From the NCBI RefSeq assembly GCF_000374485.1, contig NZ_KB894500.1, forward strand, positions 62,001 through 126,000: 64,000 bases of DNA, given 5' to 3'. Below are positions 1 through 9,553 of this stretch, one piece after another. Both the position numbers and the translations under genes were made by a program. The DNA comes from Algicola sagamiensis DSM 14643. GTDB taxonomy: Bacteria; Pseudomonadota; Gammaproteobacteria; Enterobacterales; Alteromonadaceae. Numbering within the stretch: position 1 is the stretch's first letter; the number at the start of each line of letters is the position of its first letter. The notes under the pieces were generated by a model that was not told the origin of the DNA, made no database searches, and saw nothing but the letters and a program-made list of their open reading frames with translations.

Positions 1-211
1 TGTGACGATGTCAACACACGAATGGCTCACGCTGACTTATGCAACAGGCGTCGGTGGTTCCATGTTAATTATCGGCTCTGCTGCGGGGATTATTGCAATG
101 AGTAAAGTGAAGGAATTGACGTTTATTTCTTACCTCAGAATGAGCGTGTATCTTCTTATTGCATACACCGTTGGTTATGGCGGTAGCTATATGATGGGAC
201 ATTTTGTTTAA
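1..211 (+). CDS. nhaD: NhaD-type Na+/H+ antiporter, C-terminal fragment (partial)
   Basis: The frame is open at the left edge of the window, so only the last 69 or so residues are seen. They contain a HEWLTLTYATGVGGS stretch followed by a glycine-rich hydrophobic segment and a second hydrophobic segment. This resembles the end of NhaD-family sodium/proton antiporters of Vibrio and relatives (recalled similarity, not searched). NhaD proteins are inner-membrane antiporters that extrude sodium at alkaline pH. The apparent start codons here are internal. The next element downstream is the lysine riboswitch, so lysC is controlled separately. Confidence 0.7.
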   Translation, partial: VTMSTHEWLTLTYATGVGGSMLIIGSAAGIIAMSKVKELTFISYLRMSVYLLIAYTVGYGGSYMMGHFV

Positions 212-280
212 ATATTTAAAAAGGTGGGTGTACGAACGCGACATTAAGCGTTAGAATCGCTTTACTTAAGACTTTTTAAG

Positions 281-449
281 TCCAGAAGAGGCGCGTCAGC
301 CAGATAACAAACTGAAGGAACCTTTTTTTCGATGCAGGTTTGTGAAGGGGTATGACGCCGAGAATAAATCATAAAAAGGTGTGGTTTGTTCGGCTGTCCG
401 GGTTGAATCCCTACAGCTGTCACTGGTTAACAGTGGAGAGCTTCTGGCT
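281..449 (+). promoter_or_regulatory. Lysine riboswitch (L-box) aptamer upstream of lysC
   Basis: The region carries the conserved L-box blocks: AGAGGCGCG near 286, AAGGGGTATGACGCCGA near 347, a GGGTTGAATCCCTACAG block near 401, a CACTGGTTAACAGTG stem near 421 and the closing GAGCTTCTGG. The P1 helix can form between ccagaag (282-288) and cttctgg (441-447). This RNA class binds lysine and represses lysine biosynthesis or transport genes, which fits lysC directly downstream. There is no U-run terminator after the aptamer, so control is more likely at translation (see the hairpin at 496-525). Confidence 0.92.
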
Positions 450-495
450 GAAAATGAATGAAAGCCGTATCTTTTTCTATTCTTTTTAGCCTACG

Positions 496-525
496 CTCTT
501 CTTTTTGATGTGAAAAAAGGAAGAG
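496..525 (+). promoter_or_regulatory. Candidate riboswitch expression platform: hairpin hiding a Shine-Dalgarno
   Basis: ctcttc (496-501) pairs with gaagag (520-525), extended by ttttt/aaaaa. The 3' arm contains the ggaagag Shine-Dalgarno of a short ORF beginning at 529. The 5' arm ctcttct (496-502) is also perfectly complementary to agaagag (284-290) in the 5' strand of the aptamer P1 helix. Forming P1 with lysine bound would therefore free the 5' arm to mask the ribosome site, and the unbound RNA could expose it. The pairing is seen in the sequence; the switching mechanism is inferred. Confidence 0.55.
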
Positions 526-528
526 ACC

Positions 529-597
529 ATGGATCCTTCAAATAGAATTCAAACTATATCTATTCATCTCCAGCTGATGGAGGTCACTCCGTGTTAA
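529..597 (+). CDS. Short upstream ORF (22 aa) overlapping the lysC start
   Basis: ATG at 529 follows ggaagag with suitable spacing. The frame encodes 22 residues (begins MDPSNRIQT, ends EVTPC) and stops with TAA at 595-597, just inside lysC, whose GTG start is at 591. The frame differs from lysC. No homologue is recognised. Its Shine-Dalgarno lies in the 3' arm of the 496-525 hairpin, so it may be a translational relay between the lysine riboswitch and lysC. It could also be a chance ORF, because lysC has its own tggaggt site at 578-584. Confidence 0.45.
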   Translation: MDPSNRIQTISIHLQLMEVTPC

Positions 598-1931
598 ATC
601 ATATCGTTGCCAAATTTGGTGGAACCAGTGTTGCGGACCGAGAAGCCATGCAGCGTTGTGCGGATATTGTCACGGCTGATCCAAATCGTCGTATTGTCGT
701 GCTCAGTGCTTCTGCAGGGGTGACCAATGCACTTGTTGCTATCGGTCAATCAAATGAGCAGGCTGCTCGCCAGGAACATGTAACAACCATTCTGAATATT
801 CAATCAGGTATCTGGCAAGCGCTTGGGCAACCAGAGGTTATTTCATCCAATTATCAAAATCTAATAGAGGAATTTGAAGGGTTTGTTGGTGATTTATCCG
901 AGTCTGTGAGCCAAGAGCAGAAGGACTATTTACTCTCATTTGGTGAGCGTTTTTCAACAATGTTCTTTACCCAACTTCTGCAACAGCAAGGTACTCGTGC
1001 GGTCCTGTTTGATGCAAGAGACATTTTAAAAACCGATGCCCGTTTTGGTGAAGCGTTGCCTGATGCACAGCAAACGCGTGAGAACGTCGAACAACATGTG
1101 CTTCCGCTTTTAAAAGATAACGTCGTAGTGACGCAAGGTTTTATCGGCTCAACGGGTGAAAAACGAACAACAACTTTAGGACGAGGCGGCTCAGATTATA
1201 GTGCAGCAATTTTTGCAGAAGCCTCTCAAGCTGCTTCACTTGAAATCTGGACCGATGTGATTGGTATTTATACAACCGATCCACGTCTCACATCTTCGGC
1301 ATATCCACTGCCAGAGCTCAGCTTTGATGAAGCTGCGGAGATGGCAACATTTGGTGCAAAAGTCCTTCACCCTGCAACATTGATCCCGGCGATCCGCCAA
1401 AATATTAATGTCTTTGTTGGCTCAAGTAGGGCACCGGAGCAGGGCGGCAGTTGGATCCGCTTGAGTACGGACGATAAGCCAGCCTATCGTGCTATTGCAT
1501 TGCGTGCGAACCAAACATTGGTAACATTAAAAAGCCCAGAAATGCTTCATGCAACGGGCTTCTTGGCGCAAGTATTTGGAATTTTAAGTAAGTATCAAAT
1601 CAGTGTTGACTTGATCACAACATCAGAAATCAGCGTGGCATTGACATTGGATCATACGGCTGGACCAGAAGAGACACGTTTGCCAGAGCAATGTCTCAAA
1701 GAGCTACGAGAATGCTGTGAAGTGACCATCGAGCGTGATTTAGCACTCGTTGCGATTATTGGAAACCAACTCCACTCAACCCAGGGTGTAAGCTCCAAAG
1801 TGTTCCACTCCCTTGATCAATACAACATCCGCATGATTTGTCATGGTGCAAGCCAGCACAATCTTTGCTTCTTAGTAGAAAACAAGGTTGCAAGCAAAAT
1901 TGTTTCTGACTTGCATGCACAGCTTTTCTAA
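591..1931 (+). CDS. lysC: Aspartokinase III, lysine-sensitive
   Basis: A 446-residue aspartate kinase, close to the 449 residues of E. coli LysC. It phosphorylates aspartate, the first step toward lysine, threonine and methionine. The N-terminal nucleotide-binding KFGGTSV motif is at residues 8-14. Further motifs are TLGRGGSDYSA (about 201-211) and the EIWTDV/GIYTTDPR substrate region. The C-terminal third holds two ACT domains for lysine feedback. The start is GTG at 591, with tggaggt six bases upstream. The lysine riboswitch upstream and feedback-sensitive LysC architecture agree on a lysine-regulated enzyme. A terminator follows at 1976. Confidence 0.95.
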   Translation: MLNHIVAKFGGTSVADREAMQRCADIVTADPNRRIVVLSASAGVTNALVAIGQSNEQAARQEHVTTILNIQSGIWQALGQPEVISSNYQNLIEEFEGFVGDLSESVSQEQKDYLLSFGERFSTMFFTQLLQQQGTRAVLFDARDILKTDARFGEALPDAQQTRENVEQHVLPLLKDNVVVTQGFIGSTGEKRTTTLGRGGSDYSAAIFAEASQAASLEIWTDVIGIYTTDPRLTSSAYPLPELSFDEAAEMATFGAKVLHPATLIPAIRQNINVFVGSSRAPEQGGSWIRLSTDDKPAYRAIALRANQTLVTLKSPEMLHATGFLAQVFGILSKYQISVDLITTSEISVALTLDHTAGPEETRLPEQCLKELRECCEVTIERDLALVAIIGNQLHSTQGVSSKVFHSLDQYNIRMICHGASQHNLCFLVENKVASKIVSDLHAQLF

Positions 1932-1975
1932 GAGAAACGCATCGAGTTCTTCGATAAACACCGCTATAAAACCTC

Positions 1976-2000
1976 AGGCCTGAAAAACTCAGGCCTTTCT
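1976..2000 (+). terminator. Rho-independent terminator after lysC
   Basis: aggcctga (1976-1983) and tcaggcct (1989-1996) form an 8-bp perfect stem with a five-base loop, followed by ttct. It lies 45 bases after the lysC stop. Confidence 0.75.
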
Positions 2001-2140
2001 CTGGCTGTACTTGAATAGTTCAATTGAACGATTATTGTCCCCATTCATGCAGTACTCTTTTATGAATTCAGAAAAGATTTTTTGCCGTCCTTGAGCTAGG
2101 TTTTAGGAACTAGAGGCAAAAAGATATTCAAAAAACTTGG

Positions 2141-5100
2141 ATGAAAAAAGAGAATTTAAAAGATATTTTTTATGAATTTCCAAACATCACACTGATTGTT
2201 TGGGTGGTTGGATTAAGTTTATTCCCGTCGATTTTGAATCTACTAGGCCTGGAGCTGAGTACAGAAGACCCACAAGGGATGATGATTCACACGTTAACTG
2301 AGTGGTCTTCAGTCTCCATTGCTTTCTTTATTCTGATCACCTCTTTGCTTCACTATCAAGTAAAACATGATCCTGCAATTCCCTTGATTGGTATATCTTT
2401 GTTTAGTGCTGGCGTGATGGATGGCTTCCACTCAATTGCTTCAATGGGAATGATCGAGTTATTGTCGCCACAGTCCGAACTGATGATGTTCACCTGGGTC
2501 CTATCGCGTATCTTTTTTGCCTTTATTTTGATGGCTGGCTGTGTCCTTGCGATTTGGTATCCCAAATTTACTTTCATTCCATTGCCAAACTCAGTCAATA
2601 AAGATTTCTACTTTTTTGCTGCTGTTGGGGCTGTGTTTATGACGATTCTTGGTGCTTTGATCGTTTGGACTCTCTCGCAAAAGACATTGCCTCAAACGAT
2701 CTACCAAGATGCATTTATTCAGCGCCCTTTTGACATCCTGCCATTGGCTATTTTTGTGGTGAATGGGGTCTTACTTTGGATCTGGTATACACAGCGGATA
2801 TGTATTTCTCGATGTTTATTATTCCTGATTGTTGCGCCCAGCATTATGCTTCAATGTCATATTGCATTTGGTTCAGAGCGATTATTTGATAGTCATTTTC
2901 ATATTGCACATGCCCTCAAAGTGATGTCTTATATGATAGCTTTGGCTGCAATACTTTATGATATTGTTCATCAAGAGCGCACAATAAAAGGAGAAGGCTT
3001 ACGAGAACCACGAATGTGGATTGAGCAGGAGAGTGCCTTTTCTACGCGAAAAAATGAGGCAGCTTTAGAGGTTGGAAAACCGAAATGGTCATTAGGGATC
3101 TTAATTCCAGTGATGGTTTTTGTTCTGACCTTGTTGATCTCTCTCACAATCAGCTTTTTAGATTACTTTGAAGCAAAGCATCACTTATATCAAAAAGAGA
3201 TTGAGCAGCTTATTATTGAAAGCAATCTCTCTGAGCCGCATCTAGAGCAATTTTTTTTACAAGCAAGAAATGATGTTGTTTTTATCAGTCGAATGCCTGC
3301 TGTGTTTGGACTCATTCGAGCAATTGATGCGAATGACACGGAAAAAGAAACGGCTTGGCGAGAAGGGCTTGAACGGGTGTTCACAGAAATGCTCAGTAGT
3401 AAGCCCTATTATTCAAATCTCACATATGTCGGGCTGGGAGATCTCCAGCAAGAAATTGTTCAAGTTGTTAGCCGAACAACAGGTATATTTAAAACGCCCC
3501 CTTCTCGTTACGTATCTAATCATGATGATATTTTTATTGAAGACACGTTCAGTATGAATGAAGGAGAAGTGAACTTCTCCCCCATTTTTGAAAACGCGAT
3601 CAGAGGCTTAAGATCAGAGTTGCATACCCGGGTTGCCACACCTGTATTTCACCCTGAAACGAGAGAGGTTTTTGGGGCAATTATTGCGGAGATCCGTTTT
3701 AGTGAATTTATAAATACCCTCAATCAGACTGATTTAGCAAGTCTGAAGTATATGTTGGCAGACAAGCACGGCAACTTGTTTTATGCGCATGGGAATATAC
3801 TCATGGAAGGCACACCATCGGATGAGATCACGGACTTAAGGTTAGAAGATATTTACCCAAAGTTGACGAAGACTTTTCTTGAGCAAAATGCATCACATCC
3901 CTTTATGAATTTGAAGAATCTAGAAGGAGAGGAATCAACAAGTTATCTGCACTACATTAATATGGAAGATTATGGTGATTTCAGCTCACTCTATTTATTA
4001 CTCGAGCATAACAATACAACGTTACATCAAGAGATTGCAAGTGTAAGAAACCGAAGTATCTTGCTTGGAATTGCGACTTCATTACTTGCGCTTGCACTCA
4101 CTATTTTGATTTCACGTCGCGTCATTTCTCCATTAACGACGATGAGCGATGCTGTTCGGCAGCATCACGATGGTGAGACGACAAGTCAATTCCCAACGCA
4201 CTCTCAAAATGAAATTGGTGTCTTAGCGCGCTCATTTCATAATTTGATTTTACGCATGAATGAATCAATTCAGACACAACATGAATTAGCCATGGTTGCA
4301 CAGGAATCTTCAGAGCGTTTTCAAGCAATATTAGACGCTGCGGTTGATGGCATTATTACGGTGGATGAGGCTGGTATTATTCAGTCATTTAATCCAGCTG
4401 CGGAAAAAATGTTCGGGTATTCTGAAATAGAAATTAAGGGTTCTTCATTACAGACGTTATTTTCAGAGGTATCAGAACTCGATAGTGATGCCACTCAGTT
4501 GGAATTATTAATTGAGGGTACTGAGTTATGCGGCTTAAGAAAGGATGGTCGCCTCTTCCAATTATCGATATCCATTTCTGAGGTTATGACGCAAAAGGGA
4601 TTGTTATACATGGGCTTGGTTCGAGACATTACACAGACAAAGCGAGTTGCAGAGGAGCTTGTCCTTGCTAAGGAAAGAGCTGAAGACGCAGTTCGTTCTA
4701 AATCTGAATTCTTAGCTTGTATGAGTCACGAAATTAGAACCCCAATGAATGGCGTTTTAGGTATGCTGGGACTTGTGTTAAATACTCAGTTGTCATCCGA
4801 TCAGCGACACCGTTTATCTGTTGCTCAGAGTAGTGCAAAGTCATTGTTGGGATTAATCAATGATATTTTGGACTTTTCTAAAGTTGATTCTGGAAAGATG
4901 GAATTAGAAGTTCTTGAATTTAATTTACATCAAATGCTGAGTGATTTTATTGAAGGTTTTGGCCATCTTGCACAAGATAAAAAAATAGAACTGATTTTGG
5001 ATGTGACGGGTGTCGAATATGCAATGGTGCAAGGTGATCCGGGTCGGCTGCGTCAGATTTTTACAAACTTGGTGAGTAATGCGATTAAATTTACCGCTTC

Positions 5101-6946
5101 TGGCGAAATCGTTGTTCGAGTGACACTTCACACAATGTCAGAGCAATTTTGGCAACTTGAAGCGCAAGTTCAAGATTCAGGAATTGGCATCCCGGAAGAT
5201 AAACGCGCCGATCTTTTCACGCCATTTAGTCAGGTTGATGCATCCACTACGCGTAAATATGGTGGAACTGGGCTTGGATTAGCTATTGTAAAACAGCTCT
5301 GCGAGTTAATGTCAGGTGATATTGATGTGCAAAGTGAAATCGGCATTGGAAGCTGTTTTGAGTTTAATATTCTTTTGGAAAAGAGTGAAAAGGCAGGCGA
5401 TAAACGAATCGATTTTTCTGAATATGCTCTCCATGTTTTAATCGTCGATGATAATCGGACAAATCGCAATATGATCACGGCACAGCTTTCACAGTGGGGC
5501 GTTTGTGTTGAAAGCTGTGAGGATGCAGCTGAAGCACTTGTGTTGTGCGATGAACGTATTCACGCACAACAACCAATGTATGATGTCGCGTTATTAGATT
5601 TGAAAATGCCTGGCATGAACGGCATTGAACTGGCGAAAAGGTTGAAGCTGATCCCTCAGTTATCATCGATGAAACTTGTCATTATGACATTGATGCATCA
5701 TCAGGAAGATTTGCAATACTACGCATCTTTCGGATTTAGCGCATATTTTCCAAAACCAGTGACTCTTCATGACTTACATCGTGTCATTAAGGCAGTAACA
5801 ACAGGCGAGGAACAAACCCAAGAGCAAAGCCAGGGTAAGACTGGGGCGGATAATCATGAATTACTCGATAAAAAGAGTCAATTTTCCGCTCAGACGAGAG
5901 TGTTACTTGTTGAAGATAATCAAGTGAACCAGCTTGTTGCCAGTGGGATTTTGGAAGAATTCGGTTTAAATGCAGATATTGCTGCCAATGGTATCGAAGC
6001 ATTAGCTAGCCTGCATGATGCGGCAGCCGAGGAACCTTATCACCTTGTGTTGATGGATTGCCAGATGCCTGAAATGGATGGATATGAAGCCACTCGTCAG
6101 ATCCGGGTGGGTGAGGGGGGAAATGCCCACCAAAATGTGACGATTATTGCGATGACCGCAAATGTGATGCAAGGCGATCAAGAGAAGTGTCTGGAAGCAG
6201 GGATGAATGATTATATCGCCAAACCAATCGATAAGGATGTGTTATATCAGAAGCTCAAGCAGTGGTTGAATCAAATAGAACTTCCGCAGATTGAACAAAG
6301 TCACCAACCAACGCAGGAAAAGCATTTGGTTTGGGATGAAGATGCGATTCTCAAGCGTGTCTGCGGAAAAAAAGAATTGTTGGATACATTGGTGCTGGTC
6401 TTTTTTAAAGAAACGCCACATTTTGTTGAGCAACTCATTCGGGCAATTGATGCAGATGATTTTGAGCAGGCATATCATCTTGCACACACGATCAAAGGCT
6501 CTGCGGGCAACTTAAGTGGCCTTCAGCTTGAGCAGATAGGGGCAAAAATTGAATCCGCAGCAATGGACAAAAATGCTGAGCAGCTTCGTGCTTCACGTCA
6601 ATTATTGAGACAAACTTACCGTGCATTTTCAGAAGCCCTTCAACAATACCAGCAAAGACGAAAAGACAATCCAAAAAGTGAAAGTGTGACTCAAGAGGCA
6701 ATTTCTCAAGAGGCGTTTAAGGAAAAACTCACTTCGATTTCGAATCAAATCGCGCTCAGCGAATATATCGATCCGAATGATATTGAGTTGATGTTGGCAC
6801 AAGTGACGGATCAACAAATGCGGCATCATTTAGACAATCTGGAGCAGTCTATTTCATCTTTTGATTTTGACAAAGCACAGACGCATATTCATGATTGTCT
6901 TGTGCTATTTGAGGAAAAAGGTGAGAAGGTGTTAGAGCATGAATGA
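2141..6946 (+). CDS. Membrane hybrid sensor histidine kinase (MASE3-like, sensor, HAMP, PAS, HisKA, HATPase, REC, REC, HPt)
   Basis: A 1601-residue phosphorelay kinase. Residues about 10-275 are multi-pass membrane and resemble MASE3 sensors. A transmembrane helix near 325-345 leads to an extracytoplasmic sensor of roughly 290 residues and another helix near 640. HAMP follows at about 655-710, PAS at 722-840 and HisKA with His863 in SHEIRTPMNG. The ATPase has an N-box near 977. Two receivers have phosphoacceptors Asp1153 and Asp1306, and an HPt domain has His1449 in AHTIKGSAG. All catalytic residues look intact. The stop overlaps the next gene by 8 bases, so the REC-GGDEF protein is probably its output partner. 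The ligand cannot be predicted. Confidence 0.92.
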   Translation: MKKENLKDIFYEFPNITLIVWVVGLSLFPSILNLLGLELSTEDPQGMMIHTLTEWSSVSIAFFILITSLLHYQVKHDPAIPLIGISLFSAGVMDGFHSIASMGMIELLSPQSELMMFTWVLSRIFFAFILMAGCVLAIWYPKFTFIPLPNSVNKDFYFFAAVGAVFMTILGALIVWTLSQKTLPQTIYQDAFIQRPFDILPLAIFVVNGVLLWIWYTQRICISRCLLFLIVAPSIMLQCHIAFGSERLFDSHFHIAHALKVMSYMIALAAILYDIVHQERTIKGEGLREPRMWIEQESAFSTRKNEAALEVGKPKWSLGILIPVMVFVLTLLISLTISFLDYFEAKHHLYQKEIEQLIIESNLSEPHLEQFFLQARNDVVFISRMPAVFGLIRAIDANDTEKETAWREGLERVFTEMLSSKPYYSNLTYVGLGDLQQEIVQVVSRTTGIFKTPPSRYVSNHDDIFIEDTFSMNEGEVNFSPIFENAIRGLRSELHTRVATPVFHPETREVFGAIIAEIRFSEFINTLNQTDLASLKYMLADKHGNLFYAHGNILMEGTPSDEITDLRLEDIYPKLTKTFLEQNASHPFMNLKNLEGEESTSYLHYINMEDYGDFSSLYLLLEHNNTTLHQEIASVRNRSILLGIATSLLALALTILISRRVISPLTTMSDAVRQHHDGETTSQFPTHSQNEIGVLARSFHNLILRMNESIQTQHELAMVAQESSERFQAILDAAVDGIITVDEAGIIQSFNPAAEKMFGYSEIEIKGSSLQTLFSEVSELDSDATQLELLIEGTELCGLRKDGRLFQLSISISEVMTQKGLLYMGLVRDITQTKRVAEELVLAKERAEDAVRSKSEFLACMSHEIRTPMNGVLGMLGLVLNTQLSSDQRHRLSVAQSSAKSLLGLINDILDFSKVDSGKMELEVLEFNLHQMLSDFIEGFGHLAQDKKIELILDVTGVEYAMVQGDPGRLRQIFTNLVSNAIKFTASGEIVVRVTLHTMSEQFWQLEAQVQDSGIGIPEDKRADLFTPFSQVDASTTRKYGGTGLGLAIVKQLCELMSGDIDVQSEIGIGSCFEFNILLEKSEKAGDKRIDFSEYALHVLIVDDNRTNRNMITAQLSQWGVCVESCEDAAEALVLCDERIHAQQPMYDVALLDLKMPGMNGIELAKRLKLIPQLSSMKLVIMTLMHHQEDLQYYASFGFSAYFPKPVTLHDLHRVIKAVTTGEEQTQEQSQGKTGADNHELLDKKSQFSAQTRVLLVEDNQVNQLVASGILEEFGLNADIAANGIEALASLHDAAAEEPYHLVLMDCQMPEMDGYEATRQIRVGEGGNAHQNVTIIAMTANVMQGDQEKCLEAGMNDYIAKPIDKDVLYQKLKQWLNQIELPQIEQSHQPTQEKHLVWDEDAILKRVCGKKELLDTLVLVFFKETPHFVEQLIRAIDADDFEQAYHLAHTIKGSAGNLSGLQLEQIGAKIESAAMDKNAEQLRASRQLLRQTYRAFSEALQQYQQRRKDNPKSESVTQEAISQEAFKEKLTSISNQIALSEYIDPNDIELMLAQVTDQQMRHHLDNLEQSISSFDFDKAQTHIHDCLVLFEEKGEKVLEHE

Positions 6947-7847
6947 ACCCCCTGTTGTGTTAATCGTTGATGATTCCTCTTCGAATATTCAGATTATTGC
7001 TGGGTGTTTGAAAGAAGACTACCATATTCGAATCGCAACATCGGGTGAAAAGTGTTTAGAACTGGTCCATGATGATCCACAGCCAGATATCGTGCTTCTC
7101 GATATAGAAATGCCGAATATGAATGGCCACGAAACCTGCGAACAGCTCAAGGCGGATAAATTTACCGAGAACATTCCGGTAATATTCATTACATGCAAAG
7201 ATTCAGAAGAAGATGAGGCGCATGGTTTTCTGCTCGGTGGGGTAGATTACATCACAAAGCCCATCAGTCCGGCGGTTGTAAAAGCGAGAGTAAATACTCA
7301 CTTGACGTTAAAGTATCAGCGAGATAAGTTGGAACATCTCGCAATGCATGACCAGCTCACCGATTTATACAACCGATATTATTTACTTGCTGTGTCGGAG
7401 CAGAGGATCTCATCGGTCAATCGTCATCATCAACCGCTCTCTGTGTTGATTATTGATGTTGACCACTTTAAAAAACTCAATGATACCTATGGTCACCTGA
7501 TAGGCGATCAAGTGTTGATTGAGCTTGCTGATGTATTAAAAAAAGCTTGTCGGCATGAAGATATCGCAGCACGATTTGGTGGCGAAGAGTTTGTCATGGT
7601 GCTTGAGCATTGTGATATTAAAGATGCTGCGTTAAAAGCGGAAGTTATCAGGAAGCAAGTTGAGGAAAGGAAGCCGGATGATATTCGCATCACTGTGAGT
7701 ATTGGTGTTTCACAATTAAAACCAGATGAGCATCGTTTTCGCGAATGTTTAAAGCGTGCAGATGCTGCGTTATACCAAGCAAAAGCATCCGGAAGGAACC
7801 AGGTTGTGATCGATCAAACTGTATTCGACGAATTGCCTACACCTTGA
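6939..7847 (+). CDS. Response regulator diguanylate cyclase (REC-GGDEF)
   Basis: 302 residues. An N-terminal receiver (about 5-120, phosphoacceptor Asp55 in LLDIEMPN, Lys in ITKPIS) is joined to a GGDEF domain (about 130-295). The active-site motif is GGEEF at residues 214-218, so catalysis of c-di-GMP synthesis from two GTP is likely. An RHED sequence five residues upstream matches the RxxD inhibitory I-site, implying product feedback. The ATG lies inside the end of the hybrid kinase gene (ATGAATGA overlap), indicating translational coupling and likely phosphotransfer from that kinase. Confidence 0.93.
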   Translation: MNEPPVVLIVDDSSSNIQIIAGCLKEDYHIRIATSGEKCLELVHDDPQPDIVLLDIEMPNMNGHETCEQLKADKFTENIPVIFITCKDSEEDEAHGFLLGGVDYITKPISPAVVKARVNTHLTLKYQRDKLEHLAMHDQLTDLYNRYYLLAVSEQRISSVNRHHQPLSVLIIDVDHFKKLNDTYGHLIGDQVLIELADVLKKACRHEDIAARFGGEEFVMVLEHCDIKDAALKAEVIRKQVEERKPDDIRITVSIGVSQLKPDEHRFRECLKRADAALYQAKASGRNQVVIDQTVFDELPTP

Positions 7848-7987
7848 TTCGTTTGATTTTTAGCCAGACTTTTTTCATTTCATTGATTCTTTCCTGCTTA
7901 TTTTTACTTTTGATTAAGAAAAAAGCGTCATGAATTTATTTCGCGACTAAGCTTAGAAAAGTAACATCCAAGAGGAACGAAATAAGA

Positions 7988-9553
7988 ATGGGTGACGCGA
8001 TGCAATCGTTCAGAATTTATTCAATACTTACAACGCTCTTTTTCTTGTTTGCTTGTGGGGGGGGGAGTACATTCGAGGAAAAGGATACGAGCCTTGCGGG
8101 TAGTGGAACATCATCAGGATCGACTACAAGTACAGATGGTGGGGATACAACCGCAAATGCAGATACGGGCAGGATCCTCTTTGTGAACAATATCCTCAAT
8201 GCAGAAAAGCTCCGGTTGAAGATCAACCTTGATAGTGGTGCGGAGCTAGAAATAAATCGGGGGGGGTTTGTATCTTACTCTCTGGAGAATTTTTCTGGGA
8301 CTTTCAATGTTAGTTTGGATATTACTGCCTTTTTACCAGTGAAAGAAGGGGATGATGAAAAAACAAAGCTGGTCCATTCAGGAGAAAAATTTGACGTCGC
8401 GGCGGGTACATTGAAAACGGTCGTGATCACAGGAACGATTAAGGATGATGATGATAATAGTATACGTTTTCACGAAAGCTCTACAGAGATAAAAACCGTT
8501 GCAACAGGCAGCTTTTTGTATCGAATACAAAGAGCAGATGATGAAGAAGGCGCAAAAGACTTCCATGTTCACCAGGTCGGAGAAACCCTCCAGCCGAAAA
8601 GTGATTCTAATGACGGAACTTTTAAAGTATCTTTGGCAAAAGACGCAGTTTCCGAGGAGTTTATTGATGAAAATACAAGGGATATTTTAGTTACTATTAC
8701 AGAACCAAATAGCCTCGTTCCTATTGCAACATTCGCGCTTGCCGATAAACAGATCAACGGTCAAGTTTTTCTTTCTACCTTCCCGGGGACGAAAATTGCT
8801 GGTAACCCATTTATGTTGACTCAAGCAACAACGACAACGGATAGCTCGTCTTCTGAGACGGTTGGTGTTTTGCCACCTCAAAATAAGCAAAGAGACACTC
8901 ATTCAAGGACTATTAATTTGATCAATGGGAGTTCATTCGATATAGCTTATACAAACACAGATACCGGTGCTAGCAACACATCTTCTGCAGCAATTACCTT
9001 TGAAGAGTCATTTCCAGCAAATGATATAGATGAGATGAAGTTTAAGCTTTCGCCAGTTAATTTTGTTTCAGCTACAGGTACACCCGCAATATCAGTAGGT
9101 ATTCAGGAATTGGTCGGGGTCACAAATAACGTTCACTATGTCATCTTATCCAGTGTTAACCCAGACACCAGAGTGATCCCTGATGTAAAGCAGGGAATTT
9201 ACGAAACAAGTAAAGTGACAGTGATTAATCGTCTGTCAGGTACGGTAGAAGGAGAGGACCTTGCTTCTGTGGATGTTTATTTCGTAAATACAGATATTCT
9301 TCCTCTTTTTGAAACAAAGGATCTGACTGCGGATTCATCAACTGTTAGGTCCGCGATTCAATCAACTAATTTCAAGCCTGGGGAGTATTTCATTCATTTA
9401 TACAAGCCTGTCAATAACGTTCGTCAAGCCCTTATGGCAAAAGCTGCAGGTCCATTCTCTCTTGGGAAAGAAAAAAATTATCATGTGTACTTATATAATG
9501 GAAGCACGCCGAATGATGTTAGGATTAAAGTGATAGAGATTAACCCAGACTAA
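7988..9553 (+). CDS. Predicted lipoprotein of unknown function
   Basis: 521 residues with a lipoprotein signal: a hydrophobic stretch ending LFFLFAC, then GGGS, so Cys23 is the likely lipidated residue. A Ser/Thr/Gly-rich linker follows, and the rest looks like repeated beta-rich segments (LFVNNILNAEKLRLKIN, then IDLINGSSFDIAY-like), possibly two or three Ig-like or DUF4397-like units. I do not recognise the family. The start could instead be ATG 8000, which has gggtga just before it; ATG 7988 has agagga 11 bases upstream. It lies alone between the GGDEF gene and a TonB receptor, with its own terminator. Confidence 0.7.
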   Translation: MGDAMQSFRIYSILTTLFFLFACGGGSTFEEKDTSLAGSGTSSGSTTSTDGGDTTANADTGRILFVNNILNAEKLRLKINLDSGAELEINRGGFVSYSLENFSGTFNVSLDITAFLPVKEGDDEKTKLVHSGEKFDVAAGTLKTVVITGTIKDDDDNSIRFHESSTEIKTVATGSFLYRIQRADDEEGAKDFHVHQVGETLQPKSDSNDGTFKVSLAKDAVSEEFIDENTRDILVTITEPNSLVPIATFALADKQINGQVFLSTFPGTKIAGNPFMLTQATTTTDSSSSETVGVLPPQNKQRDTHSRTINLINGSSFDIAYTNTDTGASNTSSAAITFEESFPANDIDEMKFKLSPVNFVSATGTPAISVGIQELVGVTNNVHYVILSSVNPDTRVIPDVKQGIYETSKVTVINRLSGTVEGEDLASVDVYFVNTDILPLFETKDLTADSSTVRSAIQSTNFKPGEYFIHLYKPVNNVRQALMAKAAGPFSLGKEKNYHVYLYNGSTPNDVRIKVIEINPD

